From Neolentinus lepideus HHB14362 ss-1 (lineage: Eukaryota > Basidiomycota > Agaricomycetes > Gloeophyllales > Gloeophyllaceae), in contig KV425597.1 in the NCBI GenBank assembly GCA_001632425.1, forward strand, positions 219,249-234,279: DNA of 15,031 bases, given 5' to 3'. The notes below the pieces were generated by a model, which saw only the letters and a program-made list of their open reading frames with translations, had not been told where the DNA came from and did not search any database. Of the stretch, positions 1 to 9,744 are shown piece by piece; positions within the stretch are counted from its first letter, which is position 1; the number at the start of each line of letters is the position of its first letter. Both the position numbers and the translations under genes were made by a program.

Positions 1-102
1 TCATTGGTCACCAATAGCTAGTATTTCCACTGAGAAAAATCGGAAAAATTGCTAAAAATGTCAGAAAAATTTGTACAACCTAGGGTGGCTGGTGCCCACC
101 AA

Positions 103-123
103 TTTGTTTGTTTGCTTGTTTGT
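103..123. repeat. TTTG microsatellite
   Basis: About five TTTG units, one interrupted by TTGC, in an AT-rich context. It is ordinary simple sequence. Confidence 0.7.
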
Positions 124-1102
124 TATACCTTCCAAATATGGTAATTTTTGATGAGGACCTTTGTTTGGTGTTGGGTCCTGCTACTTTCAGATGGTAATAT
201 CCACACAATGGTGTTATAAGACTTGATCTCATGTAGAGATGAATCAATGGCTACAGCAGAATTGTCAGGACTTTCCATACCACATTATAATTAATCACCA
301 GCAAAAAGATGGATTAAAATGGGTTAAAATGGGATTAAAAATCCATTTTAGACCAATTTTCAACTATAATGAATGGCATAAATCTCTGGCAATATGTTCA
401 GAAATGCAATGAGTGACGTCAGGACTCGTACCCATGCCATGCAGAGCAGTGGCCCTCTTGCCCAAGTCAGTTGAGGATGAGACCTGTCTCTGATTCCACA
501 TCCCACGCACGTTGACGTTTCAACAATGTTGATCTCGCCAAGAATGAAGAGACATTGCGCTGCATCCAATATCTTCGCTGTGTTCTCGGTTGGCTCCGGC
601 AGTGAATATTGAATGCCCGATTGCGTCTATCGCGTGAGGTCACTGGCTGCTGTAGAAATCATGAGCCACTTGCCGACCTCGCACACCTATCTGTGTTTGC
701 ATAATAGTGTTCGTATGTATGCCTCGTTTCCTCTCCTTTTTCTGCACATTCACCTGCTCTGATCCGTGATCCAAGGAACCCAACCCTTGTCCATAGTCCA
801 CCCAGAGTCCATAGATGTCGTTCAAAGACGACACCGGTCAGGGCCATTGATGCACTCGTTTTAGAACGATTATTGATGTGCTCTCTTAGATACGTTGGAC
901 AGTGACTTCGCACTCAGAGTCAAGTAATACCCTGGGACAGTGGAGGAGGCATCATGATCCGTGGAACACAAGTAGTTCATAACCCTTCGCGATCCCTCAC
1001 ATTGAATTGTCCTCGTCCCGGAAATTTCAGTAGAAGCCCGTAATAAGCCTGAGGTGCGCACGGAGCGCTTATCAGCGTTTGGGCCACAGTTTGACTATCG
1101 AG

Positions 1103-1128
1103 AGTTACTCGAGGAAGTTACTCGAGGA
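1103..1128. repeat. 13-base perfect tandem duplication
   Basis: The 13-base unit AGTTACTCGAGGA occurs twice in direct succession with no mismatch, and the next two bases (AG) begin a third unit. It probably reflects replication slippage. No function is apparent. Confidence 0.85.
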
Positions 1129-1230
1129 AGGGGTTCTCCACAACCTCCTGAACACCATTGGGCAAAATGACTAGCTGAACTTTATTGAAAGGTTAACGGC
1201 TGAATATAGTCCAAGGATTAATTAGGGTAG

Positions 1231-1249
1231 GCGCCCGCTACTCGGGCGC
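1231..1249. repeat. GC-rich hairpin, 7-bp stem
   Basis: GCGCCCG (1231-1237) and CGGGCGC (1243-1249) are perfect reverse complements around a 5-base loop. The hairpin stands out because its surroundings are AT-rich. It could act as a small structured element or be chance; there is no gene next to it. Confidence 0.6.
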
Positions 1250-1281
1250 TTCTTATATACTACTCGTACATGTTATGCTAG

Positions 1282-1307
1282 AATGTTATAGAATATACTA
1301 TAACATT
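1282..1307. repeat. Perfect 10-bp inverted repeat, AT-rich
   Basis: AATGTTATAG (1282-1291) and CTATAACATT (1298-1307) are perfect reverse complements around a 6-base spacer. A related word, ATATTCTATAAT, lies at about 1334-1345 and is nearly the reverse complement of the left arm plus spacer. The cluster lies just upstream of the kinase-like relic. It could be part of a small non-autonomous element or a promoter-like AT tract. Confidence 0.6.
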
Positions 1308-1479
1308 TAATATGAAATAAATTGAAAAACTCGAATATTCTATAATGTCCTTTAAGCGTCTACGAGGGCGCTTGTGGCTTGTCCACGTGCATGGCCGAGA
1401 TGCCCGATGTCACGTGATTCGTTCCAACAAACTTATCGACATACTGCAGTCTGGTTGGTCTTTGGGAAGCGTACAACAT

Positions 1480-2144
1480 GGGCATCTGTGCATAATAGCT
1501 AAACTAGTAGTACTTCTTCGGAGCGCTCAGCAACCCAATATATCAGGCATTTATCTACCATTCACTACCGGAACTCTGAAGTGACTCCGGTTTGAAGTTT
1601 CGCAGTCGTTGCCTTCTTAGTTTCGGGAGGCTGCTGTCGGATTGGCTTATCTTCATTCGACTGGTATCATCCACGGGAATGTGAACTTGAAGAATTTTCT
1701 TATATACCAAGGACAAGCTACCATTGCCGACATCGGTCTCTCCGCTGCTGTGCGAGAGGAGGAATATCGATTGGGTCGCGTACGCAAACCATTGAACTGG
1801 GTATACCAAAAGAAGAGCTCCTGTGTGAAGATGAGAACAAGATCGTAACTGGTACTCTCGCATGGGACATATTTGCATTCGCTCACAGCGTTTATTACTT
1901 ACGTCCTATGTATATCATACGTGCTTCCACGGTGAACGAAGTCGGGCAGATCTACGTGGGCTCGTCGTTCAAACGATCTACATCCTGGATTGGAAATATC
2001 GTCGAAGCTGTCAATTAGGCCACGGTGAAGCGCCCGCCAGAAATCTCCGTCGGGATGTGAGTCATCTTGCAGCGTTGTTGGGCACAGAAGATTGCTACGT
2101 CCGAATCGGTGGACCTGCTACAGGACCTACGCTTGCCTAATTGA
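1480..2144 (+). pseudogene. Decayed protein-kinase-like gene (tyrosine-kinase-like type)
   Basis: Kinase motifs can be read in order across this stretch, but not in one frame. An N-lobe piece ending in a QPNISGIYLPF-like segment (about 1528-1563) matches the usual 'HPNI' region. A splice acceptor TTAG at 1617-1620 precedes GLAYLHSTGIIHGN (ending 1680), the catalytic-loop region, and then ADIGLS (about 1726-1743), the DFG region. A shifted frame carries WDIFAFAHSVYY (about 1863-1898), KRPPE (about 2028-2042) and LQRCWAQK (about 2067-2090), which match the C-lobe. The catalytic Asp of HxD is Asn (1678-1680) and DFG is DIG. In-frame stops occur at 2016-2018 (TAG) and 2058-2060 (TGA, where kinases of this type often have Trp). 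The frame changes between the catalytic loop and the C-lobe, through a lost intron boundary or a frameshift. The glycine loop and the N-lobe Lys were not found. It was probably a kinase gene of an expanded fungal family and is now inactive. An unusual exon structure could rescue part of it, but not the missing Asp. Confidence 0.6.
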
Positions 2145-3600
2145 CGGGAGGTCATCAACCGGCAGAAATTCGTCTTTGGGGTGTGACATATATTCCTTAC
2201 CATTAATCCTGCACTGCTATACTATTTCAGTAAATATGACTGTATAACAATATATGTTGCAACTTTCACTTACGCAGGGAAGTAACGCAAGTCGTAGGAT
2301 CAGTTGAGTATTCTTCGATCGCGAGCCTGAGACATTCGATGTCCGGCGAAGCGACCGGCTAGTTTCTCAGAACGACTCATAGCCATAGAGATTACAAAGC
2401 CTCGACCGCCGCGAAGGCCCACGCGACAGCCAATAGTTCGGATATACGTTTCATTAAGGCGGACCTGTGGTAGACCTACTTGTATAGAGACGAGTAGATC
2501 ACCGACGAGCAGAGTCTGCTTCAAGATCGAAAGAAGGGCCCCAGTTCACCGAGAAACGAGAATATAACTCATGCCTACAAAGAAGTATGAGATCGGCACA
2601 GAACAGGCTATCAATGTTTCCTGTCCGCCCACTTTGAAGGACTGGCCATCAACGGGATTCAGAACAGTAACTACCGACCACCTCCCTTGATGTTTAAAGT
2701 GCATAACAGTCACGATTCCGTTGGTGAAATTATGAGAATAAATCCAGGTATAGAGAGTACACCAAGAGGCCGTGAGATTAGCTCGTCGGACCACGCCAGC
2801 GCTACAGTGATACGCCGATTGCAGCCGATTCAGAAGTCAACTATTCCCCACATTGGCACTGCTTCTGGAGGGTGCGTTCCTGAAATAGATCAATTGAGGT
2901 CATTCGAGCGAAGCAACCCGGTCAGTGGTTGGTTCTGCACGGTCGGGACGACTTTGAGCCAGAAAGAAACCAGCTTCGACGGCAAGGAGGGTGTCCGCAC
3001 AAACCGCGCCAGTAGATCAAAGATGCGTTTTTCATTGGTCCCCAGGTGTCTAAGATACGCAACTCCTCGTAAGTAAGGTTGAATTGCGGGTGGGTTCCAG
3101 ACAGACGACGAGTGTCGTGTTGAAGTGCTAAGTCCACTCCAGACCTAAAAGGAGCCAAGCCAGCCAGGAACTTGGTGCAATCTTGCAATTGGTAGAGAAT
3201 AGATTGCGACGCATTACCCTCATGAGCTTCTTCAAGTTGCAGTAACTTCCGCTTAAAGGAGATCAACCACCTCTGGCACACTGAGCGAGTAAAACGGAAC
3301 ATACCTTGTCCGTAATTTCGAACATGCATCCGAGTTGCTAATCACTGTAGCACCCACTGACCCTTCCTTCCGTTGAGTGGAAGCCCGATTGTTTCCGTCT
3401 CCGTTCAACGACAAGGCCGGCAATGAGTCGGGCCAAGAATGAAGACGACGGCAGTGAGTGGTAGAAGGTTGAAGAATGGGACATACGACCTAAGCGGGGC
3501 CCCATGATAGGCTTAGTACCCCGCATCATACCCCGCGTTCAGCCCTTTCCTAATCCGCTCCGACAAGCACTGGTCATGCAGCTAAGCTCTGTATCACAAG
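2145..3600. other. Mostly unassigned region, possible degenerate coding DNA on the minus strand
   Basis: No family was recognised. Minus-strand open frames at 2300-2524, 2546-2794 and 2922-3329 have protein-like composition. They do not join through convincing splice sites into one product. A plus-strand frame at 2687-3076 overlaps them and looks like a shadow. The last part (about 3340-3600) is the upstream region of the acyltransferase gene. Confidence 0.4.
2922..3329 (-). CDS. Hypothetical protein, weak candidate, possibly a broken gene
   Basis: This is a 135-codon minus-strand frame. Residues about 17-90 (for example QRWLISFKRKLLQLEEAHEG) look like a normal amphipathic protein. The first codons could be spliced: GTATGTTC on the minus strand near 3305 is a good donor, and GCCAG just before the AGGTGG at about 3268 is a good acceptor. 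Near 3050 a different frame becomes more protein-like (TNEKRIFDLLARFVR), which suggests a frameshift or an unseen intron. No domain, signal peptide or membrane segment was recognised. It may be a decayed gene like its kinase-like neighbour, or a chance frame. Confidence 0.22.
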   Translation of the reverse strand: MHVRNYGQGMFRFTRSVCQRWLISFKRKLLQLEEAHEGNASQSILYQLQDCTKFLAGLAPFRSGVDLALQHDTRRLSGTHPQFNLTYEELRILDTWGPMKNASLIYWRGLCGHPPCRRSWFLSGSKSSRPCRTNH

Positions 3601-3604
3601 CCTT

Positions 3605-3610
3605 TATAAA
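3605..3610 (+). promoter_or_regulatory. TATA box of the acyltransferase gene
   Basis: TATAAA lies 35 bases before the ATG at 3645 and 59 before the in-frame ATG at 3669. Transcription starting about 30 bases downstream would give a very short leader for the first ATG and a leader of about 30 bases for the second. An out-of-frame ATG at 3628 opens a short frame ending at 3672. It would matter only if transcripts start upstream of it. Confidence 0.5.
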
Positions 3611-3644
3611 GTCTCCTATCGCAATCCATGACTGTACGTTCACC

Positions 3645-6534
3645 ATGCCAAACGATTTCCCCTTTATCATGACTGAACCAGTGACCAAATTCAAGGCGCA
3701 GGCGTCTCTAGTGTCGAAGACCTTTTCGCGCCAGTCCGAGCTCCCCAGGTTGCCGATCCCGTCGCTGGAGGAGACGTGCAAGCGTTATCTGCGCGCGTTA
3801 GAAGGCCTGCAGGATCATAGGGAGCATGAGAACACGAGAAGAGCCGTCGAGGAGTTCTTGCACGGGGAGGGGCCACGGATACAGGAACAATTAAAGGCAT
3901 GGGCGACGAACAAAGACAGGCAAGTGTGCCTGCACCAGAGATAGTGCTGCCACATTGATATCTTGGTGTACAGCTACATTGAAGACTTCTGGTACGAATC
4001 GTATCTATCACACTCCGACCCGGTCGTCCTCGCTCTCAACCCTTTCTTCGTATTAGAGTACGTTGCCAATCGTGCTTTCTGAGGTCCCTCTGACCATATG
4101 TGCATCAGGAACGACCCTTCGCCGGATCGTGGCTCTCAAATACCCCGTGCTGCAGCATTAATTACCGCATCGTTGGGCTTCATTCATGACTTGCGCGCAG
4201 AGATCTTGGAGCATGACTCTATTCGCGGGAAGCCCCTGTGTATGGACCAGTACACGAGACTGTTTGGGACTGCACGTATCCCCACACAGGTAATGCTGAT
4301 AATCACAATCGTTCTATGCTGCTCTTAATCGTTTCATTACTCAGAGGGGCTGCAGAATGGTTGTCAATCCCGAATCCCAACACATTGTCGTCTTAAGACG
4401 TGGTCAATTCTGTGAGACATCACTCATTCGCTGCAGTTCACATAAAAGCTAACGACTTAGAAAGATTGGTTCAACGTTCTGGACGACGAGAACCGCCCTC
4501 TTCTGACCGAGCGCGAACTTGTGCGCAACCTTCAAGCAATCGTGGCTGATGCCGATAAAACGCCCGTTACCGAAGTTAGCTACTCATACCTGCGTCTCGT
4601 ACCTACTCATTCGCAACCTTTTGTACTTTAGGTCGCGCGCGGTGCCATTGGTGTCCTCTCGACTGAAAATCGCAAAGTCTGGTCGAGTCTTCGGTCCACG
4701 CTCACCAAGGAGCGCGACAACGCTTCGTGCCTGCAGATTATTGATAAGGCACTGTTCGTCGTGTGCCTCGACGACGCCGCCCCGGAGACTCTGTCGGAGC
4801 TGTGCGATAACTTCCTGTGTGGCTCGTACAATCTTGTAAGTGGTGTGCAAATTGGCACATGCACGAATCGATGGTATGATAAGGTGCGAGATCTACTATT
4901 GGTCGTGTTAATGTAAGAGCGAACTAATCACCGCGTCTAGCTTCAAATAATCATATGTGCTGACGGGTCTGCTGGTATTAACTTCGAGCACACCGGTGTC
5001 GACGGTCACACCGTTCTACGATTCGCAGCGGACATCTTTACCGAAGGCCTTATGCTCCTCGCGCGCTCCATCAACCCCTCCGCGCCCACGCTCTTCCACG
5101 CCCAGCTCTCCCCTCACTCTAAGTCATATAAGTCGCCGAAGAACACGGCCAAGCCTCCTACTCCCCCACCGGACATCATCGACACAACGCCGAAGAAGCT
5201 CGAGTGGGTGCTGACGCCGGAGTTGAGGGCGGGCATTCGCTTCGCCGAGACACGCTTGAGCGACTTGATTTGCCAGAATGATTGTCAGGCGTTGGAGTTC
5301 AAGGGATATGGGAAGAATTTTATTGTGAGCCATGGGATTAGCCCGGACGCGTTTGTGCAAATGGCGTTCTTGGCGGCGTATTTCGGATTGTATGGTAAGT
5401 AATATTTATGACGTGAGTGTGGTAAGTGTCTCATGCATCCTACAGGGCGTATCGAGTGCACGTATGAGCCGGCGATGACGAAGTCATTCCTGCATGGTAG
5501 AACGGAAGCTATTAGGACGGTGCAGCCACAAAGTGTTGACTTTGTCAAGGTGCCTGTTCAAACGCTGTTTACAAATCACTTTGAGCTAAACATTTTACGT
5601 AGACATTCTTCTCAGATGTTCCGCCCTCGCAGAAGATCAACGCCTTGCGTAAGGCATGTGATACTCACGTCAAGCTCACCAGAGAATGCGGCCAAGGCCT
5701 TGGCCAAGACAGGTGAGCACGCAGTTTCTCATTGATATCCGAGAACGTGTGTACTGACCGTTCTCCCTCCGAAGGCACCTCTATGCCCTTTACTGTTTGC
5801 TCCAGCGCGAGAACGAAGGCAACTTGAACCCCCTTCCTGATGACCGGCCACTTTCTCCGTCGAGCGATACCAGCAGCGGCAAGCGCGCTATGCCGGCGAT
5901 TTTCACAGACCCAGGCTGGTCGGTGTTGAATACGTCAATTTTGTCGACCTCGAATTGCGGGAACCCCGCCTTGAGGTTGTTTGGCTTCGGCCCCGTCGCG
6001 AGGGATGGCTATGGGATTGGGTATATCATCAAGGAGGATGGCATATCGGTGTAAGTTCACCTTAAGAGAGTGTTATTGGCTTTCTGATCGAGTTTGGTTA
6101 CAGATGTGCTTCGTCGAAGCACCTTCAGACACGCCGTTTCCTTGATACGCTACGGGGTTATCTCCATGATGTCCAGCGTCTACTGATCCAGCTTCATGCA
6201 TCGGCCAATGAACGCCCGGCGCCTTTCGTTGACCATGCTGGCGTACTTCGGGATTCTAAGACCGGCAGACCACTCAGTGGACATGGGGATGAATGCGAGG
6301 CGAACGAGGAGATAATGCGTAAGTGTGAATGAATTTCTCCATTTAGTTAATTGCTGACATATAACTATGGACTCAGCTGGCTACTCATTCTTCGATAGTG
6401 GTGATATCGAGCTGCTGGGGCGTCGCAAGAGGTCGCCATATGAACACGTTGGTAAGTGACACCCTTACAGTACGGACTGGCAGTGGCACTCATCTTTCAC
6501 CACAGGGAGAATTGTTCCGCTCGCTGAATACTAA
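3645..6534 (+). CDS. Choline/carnitine O-acyltransferase (carnitine O-acetyltransferase-like), 13 exons
   Basis: The enzyme moves acetyl or short acyl groups between CoA and carnitine, which lets acetyl units pass between compartments during growth on fatty acids, acetate or ethanol. Exons: 3645-3919, 3974-4057, 4109-4289, 4345-4411, 4465-4574, 4632-4883, 4941-5394, 5446-5549, 5603-5712, 5775-6050, 6104-6318, 6377-6451, 6506-6534. Together they give 743 residues, within the fungal family range. All junctions keep the frame. Family signatures in order: SELPRLPIPSLEET near the N-terminus; SYIEDFWYESYL at the exon 1/2 junction; RLFGTARIPT (exon 3); NRWYDK (end of exon 6); GINFEHTGVDGH with the catalytic His at 4989-4991 (residue about 340); STSNCGNPALRLFGFGP with the conserved Ser-Thr-Ser at about 603-605. 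The end is ...RIVPLAEY, followed by TAA and then TGA. There is no peroxisomal SKL-like end and no obvious mitochondrial presequence, so a cytosolic form (YAT1/YAT2-like) is inferred. The start at 3645 has CACC before ATG; the ATG at 3669 is a real alternative and would remove 8 residues. Intron 1 is GC-AG. Introns 4 and 9 end in AAG. Confidence 0.92.
3920..3973 (+). other. GC-AG intron (intron 1 of the acyltransferase gene)
   Basis: This 54-base intron begins AG|GCAAGT and ends TACAG|C. The split codon AG+C gives Ser and restores SYIEDFWYES, a conserved family segment. The nearby GT (3924-3925) would shift the frame into a stop. The other eleven introns of this gene are GT-AG. Confidence 0.85.
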
Positions 6535-7831
6535 TGAAACTAAACTAATCCTTGTATTTTGCCTCCCGATACTTTTATCCGGGTTCTGTTCCCATGTAAT
6601 GAATCCCCGTTCTTAACGTTGTACTAATATATGTAGTTGATATTGTCTCTTTCAAGCCACTCAATGTCCATGTAATAATATCACGTATCCATTGAAGATG
6701 ATTGTCCAGAATGAAGCGAGGAAGCGCATTCCTTGTTTCACAAAAGCAAGCAGAGTCGGATGAGCTTTGGCTATACAGTTGCGAGATGATTCGTGACTTG
6801 AACTTGGTCGAGCCTGCTTGAGTCGTGCGCGTGAGAGGCAAGCTGCATATGCAAGGAATGTCATCATTCATAGAACACTCATGGCATCTACAGCAGCGGG
6901 ATGTGCATTGTCAAGACGCTTCCATTGGACCCAGAATATGGTCCATGTCAGACATGGAATGTGAACTCTCGTATAGTATCTTTTGGCAACAAGATAGCTC
7001 GAGAGTTGAAGGGAGGGAAGACGACAGTCTGCTAGGTAATTAAGAGAGGCGTGGAGGCACATCTGCAGATGGGTATGATGTCAGTGATGGTGTCGGCTTG
7101 GCGGGAGGTCCTGAGTCAGACGATGTGTGTCTGCGCTTGCAAGGGTCCAGGCTAACGAATGTGGAAGCGTCAAAGTTCCTAGCGTTTTGCGACTGATTGT
7201 CTACTGGAGCATGGCAGTCCAGACATATCAATAGGTTCTTCGCGCGTAAGATCACCACAGTCCTGATCGACACAGAATTTAGTACTTTGCAGTACCCATA
7301 CAGGTTCTGTCTTGACAGAGTACTACTCACAAGAGGCTAAGATAAGGGATCGCTTTCTCGGTGGAGATGCGTTTATAGATGGTAACTCGAGAGCATTCAC
7401 AGGCATAGTTAGAACCGTCGAGCATAGCGACAAAGACATACTGGAGGGCACACGAGCAGGGGATAAGTACACATAGACGCGATACCTGGAGATCCTTTTA
7501 CCCTACTTGACTTGCTTTCGCAATCTTCGCCGGCATCCAGGAAAGAAGCTCCAGCACACACTGCTTTTGATTGCGCCACATAGAAGTGACAACCTCGTCG
7601 TAACAACGTTCTTATTGTCTGGTAAGAGTAGCGAGATAGAATACACGGAGTGCTCACCGGATCTGAAATCCGGTCATCACCCGATTCTCGAGCAGACGTA
7701 TCAAAGGATCTCATCAACCACCCTGCCCGTTAAGCCATTCAGCCAGGCCTTCCAAATGCCTCCTACTGTCCTGCGCTTGCGTTGACACTGATCCAAGTAA
7801 TAGGGCATATTGATGTAACCACAGGAAAGAT
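6535..7831. other. Intergenic gap between two convergent genes, no gene recognised
   Basis: This stretch of about 1.3 kb separates the stop of the acyltransferase gene from the stop of the Rsc7-like gene, so it holds both 3' ends. Several frames of 60-100 codons exist on both strands, for example minus 7040-7330 and plus 7507-7785. None shows a motif or forms an exon chain I could defend. A minus-strand frame of about 38 codons near 7330-7440 looks mildly protein-like but has no clear start. Transcription ends for both genes should lie here; no clear terminator sequence was picked out. Confidence 0.5.
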
Positions 7832-9648
7832 TCAGTTCAAGTCGATGGTCTGTACAAGTGGGCCAGAGTCCGACTGCTGGGGAGGAATTTCCATAACTGT
7901 ATCGATCCAGGCAAGTGCCCATGCCCCGTTGCCCGTCTTTGTTCCACCCAAGACAGATCTCCGCTCGTCAGTCTCAGGCACTGGCTCCCACCGACTCCTC
8001 GTCGGCTGTGTATCCGTGCGATCTAAAGAGAACGAACAGCAGTCAGCCTGCCTACCTTGCCAGCACAGACACACAGCACTTACACAAGACGATCCCAGAA
8101 TGCGGCTCATACATTCCAAGCGGCAACTCCTCCTCTATCCGCCTCCTCTTCCTCCTCCCCTCCCCTCCGTCCTCGGCCCCTCCGATCTCCCCTAAAATAC
8201 CACCACATGGCAACAGCACATTTCGTCTCAGCTTCGCCCACTCATTGCTCGCCTCAGCTGTCCTCTGTGCTGCCACAAACATGAAATTTTCTTCCGTCAC
8301 GCCATCTCTGCTCAGCATACTTTTCTTCACCGCGTTCAGCGGACCCTCGCTGAACGGCCCCCAGCCCGAGCCACCAAAGATTGTCGTCGGCCCACCGGGA
8401 CGGTACATGGAAGGGCCTGCGCCACTGCGCTCAGACTTTCCCAGGCGCTCGGAGGAGACGGCGGGGACGTCCTTGGATTCGGGATGGGCTTCTTGCAGTT
8501 CGCCGACGAAGTCACCAGGTTTGAGGCCTTTAGCGGTGATTTCTTCGAGGACTTTGTCCTCGTAGTAGTCGTCTACAACCCATCGACCGTCTGACCAAGC
8601 AATTAGACCTTCAATCTCTTAAATGAAAAATGTAACGAGTACCAATAAGCATTTTAGCACCATGTAATTTGTAGGCACTGCGCGCGGTGATGAGCGTCAC
8701 ACTCCGGGTACGCAAGTGCGATCCCAGCTTTCCCTGCTCGATAAGATAGTCTTTCTCGGGCTGGGTGGCGTTTAATTTGAATGTGAGCGGATTTCGGCGG
8801 AAGTAGTACAACGAGTCTCTGAAACCAGAAGTACGGGCTGCGTCGATGGCGAGCATGTACTGTCTCTCTGGATGTCGGTTCGGCAGTGTAAACGTCTGAG
8901 CCTTAAATCGACGCCCTATGAGTGACTTGAGCGATGAACTTCTGGCTGGAGCGACAACGGTCTTACCACCTAACAGATTCCCATTCTGGTCTATCTTCGT
9001 GTCGCCCTTTGGATCATCATCCGTCACATACTCGTCTCCATCAATGATATACACCCTTCCGTTTATCCTCCTGAACGGCTTTCCTCCGCCCAACGGAGCT
9101 ACCTTCTCTCCTCCCTCCTCACCTTCTACAAACGGAGTTCCCTGCACTTCATCTCCAGCCTCGTTGTCTGCGTCTCCATCAGCACCCTCCTCCTCAGGCC
9201 TCTTCGGTAGCCGGATAGTGAGCGCCCTCCCTCGCCCTCGACCCCGGCCTCTCGATCCTCGTGGTCTCCCCGGTCCTCTTGAACGCCCCGCGCCGGAGCC
9301 CCTCGGACGCCCTCTACCTCTGCCTCTTGGTCTTGGAGTAACAGGCTCCTGATCTTCTTCCGGCTCGTCTGCCGCATCATTCGTGTAACCCTCTACATTG
9401 TCAGCGTCGCCTTCAACCTCGACCTCTTGTTCACTGTGCTCTGCCCGAGTATCGGAGGCGTATTCTTCCTTGATATCCTGTTCCGCTGCTGCACGAGGTG
9501 TTGCAGATCCTTCAGCGGCAGATGCCTCTTCATCGTTTTGGTCGACGCCGACGTCCATAGGTTCTGACTCCGGTTCTGGTCTTGCGGCCCCGCCGCGTCC
9601 GCGCCCTCGGCGTGGCTTAATCGTAATTTTCATCCCAGAGCCACTCAT
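7832..9648 (-). CDS. Rsc7/Npl6-family subunit of an RSC/SWI-SNF-type chromatin remodelling complex
   Basis: Proteins of this family (Rsc7/Swp82, CRC subunit domain) are accessory nuclear subunits of ATP-dependent chromatin remodellers. Exons on the minus strand: 9648-8967, 8915-8643, 8590-8084 and 8022-7832, giving 550 residues. All introns are GT-AG and 51-61 bases. The N-terminus (about 1-180) is low complexity: acidic stretches surround an Arg-Gly/Pro tract (about 104-141) with AT-hook-like GRGRPRG and GRPRG motifs, which suggests DNA or nucleosome contact. The core follows: GNLLGGRRFKAQTFTLP across the first splice, RHPERQYMLAIDAARTSGFRD, KLHGAKMLIDGRWVVDDYY across the second splice, then RPGGPTTIFGGSGWGPFSEG, EASNEWAKLRR and, after the third splice, TQPTRSRWEPV and GAWALAWIDTVMEI near the C-terminus. 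A basic RRKRRR run in exon 3 could be a nuclear signal. The ATG at 9648 is the first after an upstream frame that is not conserved-looking; ATG 9633 is an alternative. If the first intron is retained, 17 residues are added without a stop. The gene is convergent with the acyltransferase gene. Confidence 0.9.
8916..8966 (-). other. 51-base stop-free intron in the Rsc7-like gene
   Basis: On the minus strand the sequence reads GGTG|GTAAGA ... CATAG|GGCGTC. Its length is a multiple of three and it contains no in-frame stop, so the frame stays open across it and simple ORF calling misses it. Removing it joins LLGG directly to RRFKAQTFTLP, which is the family's usual spacing. Retention would insert 17 residues (KTVVAPARSSSLKSLIG) at this point. 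Confidence 0.75.
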
Positions 9649-9744
9649 TAGTGCAAGTAGAAGGCCACCCCGTGAGCCACAGTGCTGAGGACGGTAAGAC
9701 GCGCTCGACCTCGGGCGCGTGACTGAACAGTGAAGCAACCGTAG

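Larger units (their letters stand above)
1..1340. other. AT-rich intergenic stretch with no recognised gene
   Basis: I see no credible coding region here on either strand. The short open frames contain no recognisable motif and no plausible exon chain. The first 360 bases are AT-rich and hold repeated GAAAAAT-like words (about 33-90), a TTTG microsatellite (103-123) and TTAAAATGG words that pair with a nearby CCATTTTA (about 313-350). Bases 380-1060 have a more ordinary composition but still give no recognisable product. This could be intergenic DNA or an old transposon remnant; the sequence alone does not decide. Confidence 0.5.

Noticed and set aside
4519..4839. Plus-strand 106-codon frame
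   Set aside because: It is out of frame with exons 5 and 6 of the acyltransferase, where the conserved protein is found.
4836..4940. Donor GTAAGT at 4836 as the start of intron 6 of the acyltransferase gene
   Set aside because: The frame continues past it into GVQIGTCTNRWYDK, which is conserved in the family. The real donor is GTGCGA at 4884.
7915..8565. Plus-strand 216-codon frame with a hydrophobic segment, resembling a secreted protein
   Set aside because: It lies opposite exons 3 and 4 of the Rsc7-like gene, whose conserved motifs and splice sites are clear. It is a shadow frame.
8918..9688. Plus-strand Pro/Ser-rich frames
   Set aside because: They are the complement of the Arg/Gly/Glu-rich N-terminus of the Rsc7-like protein.
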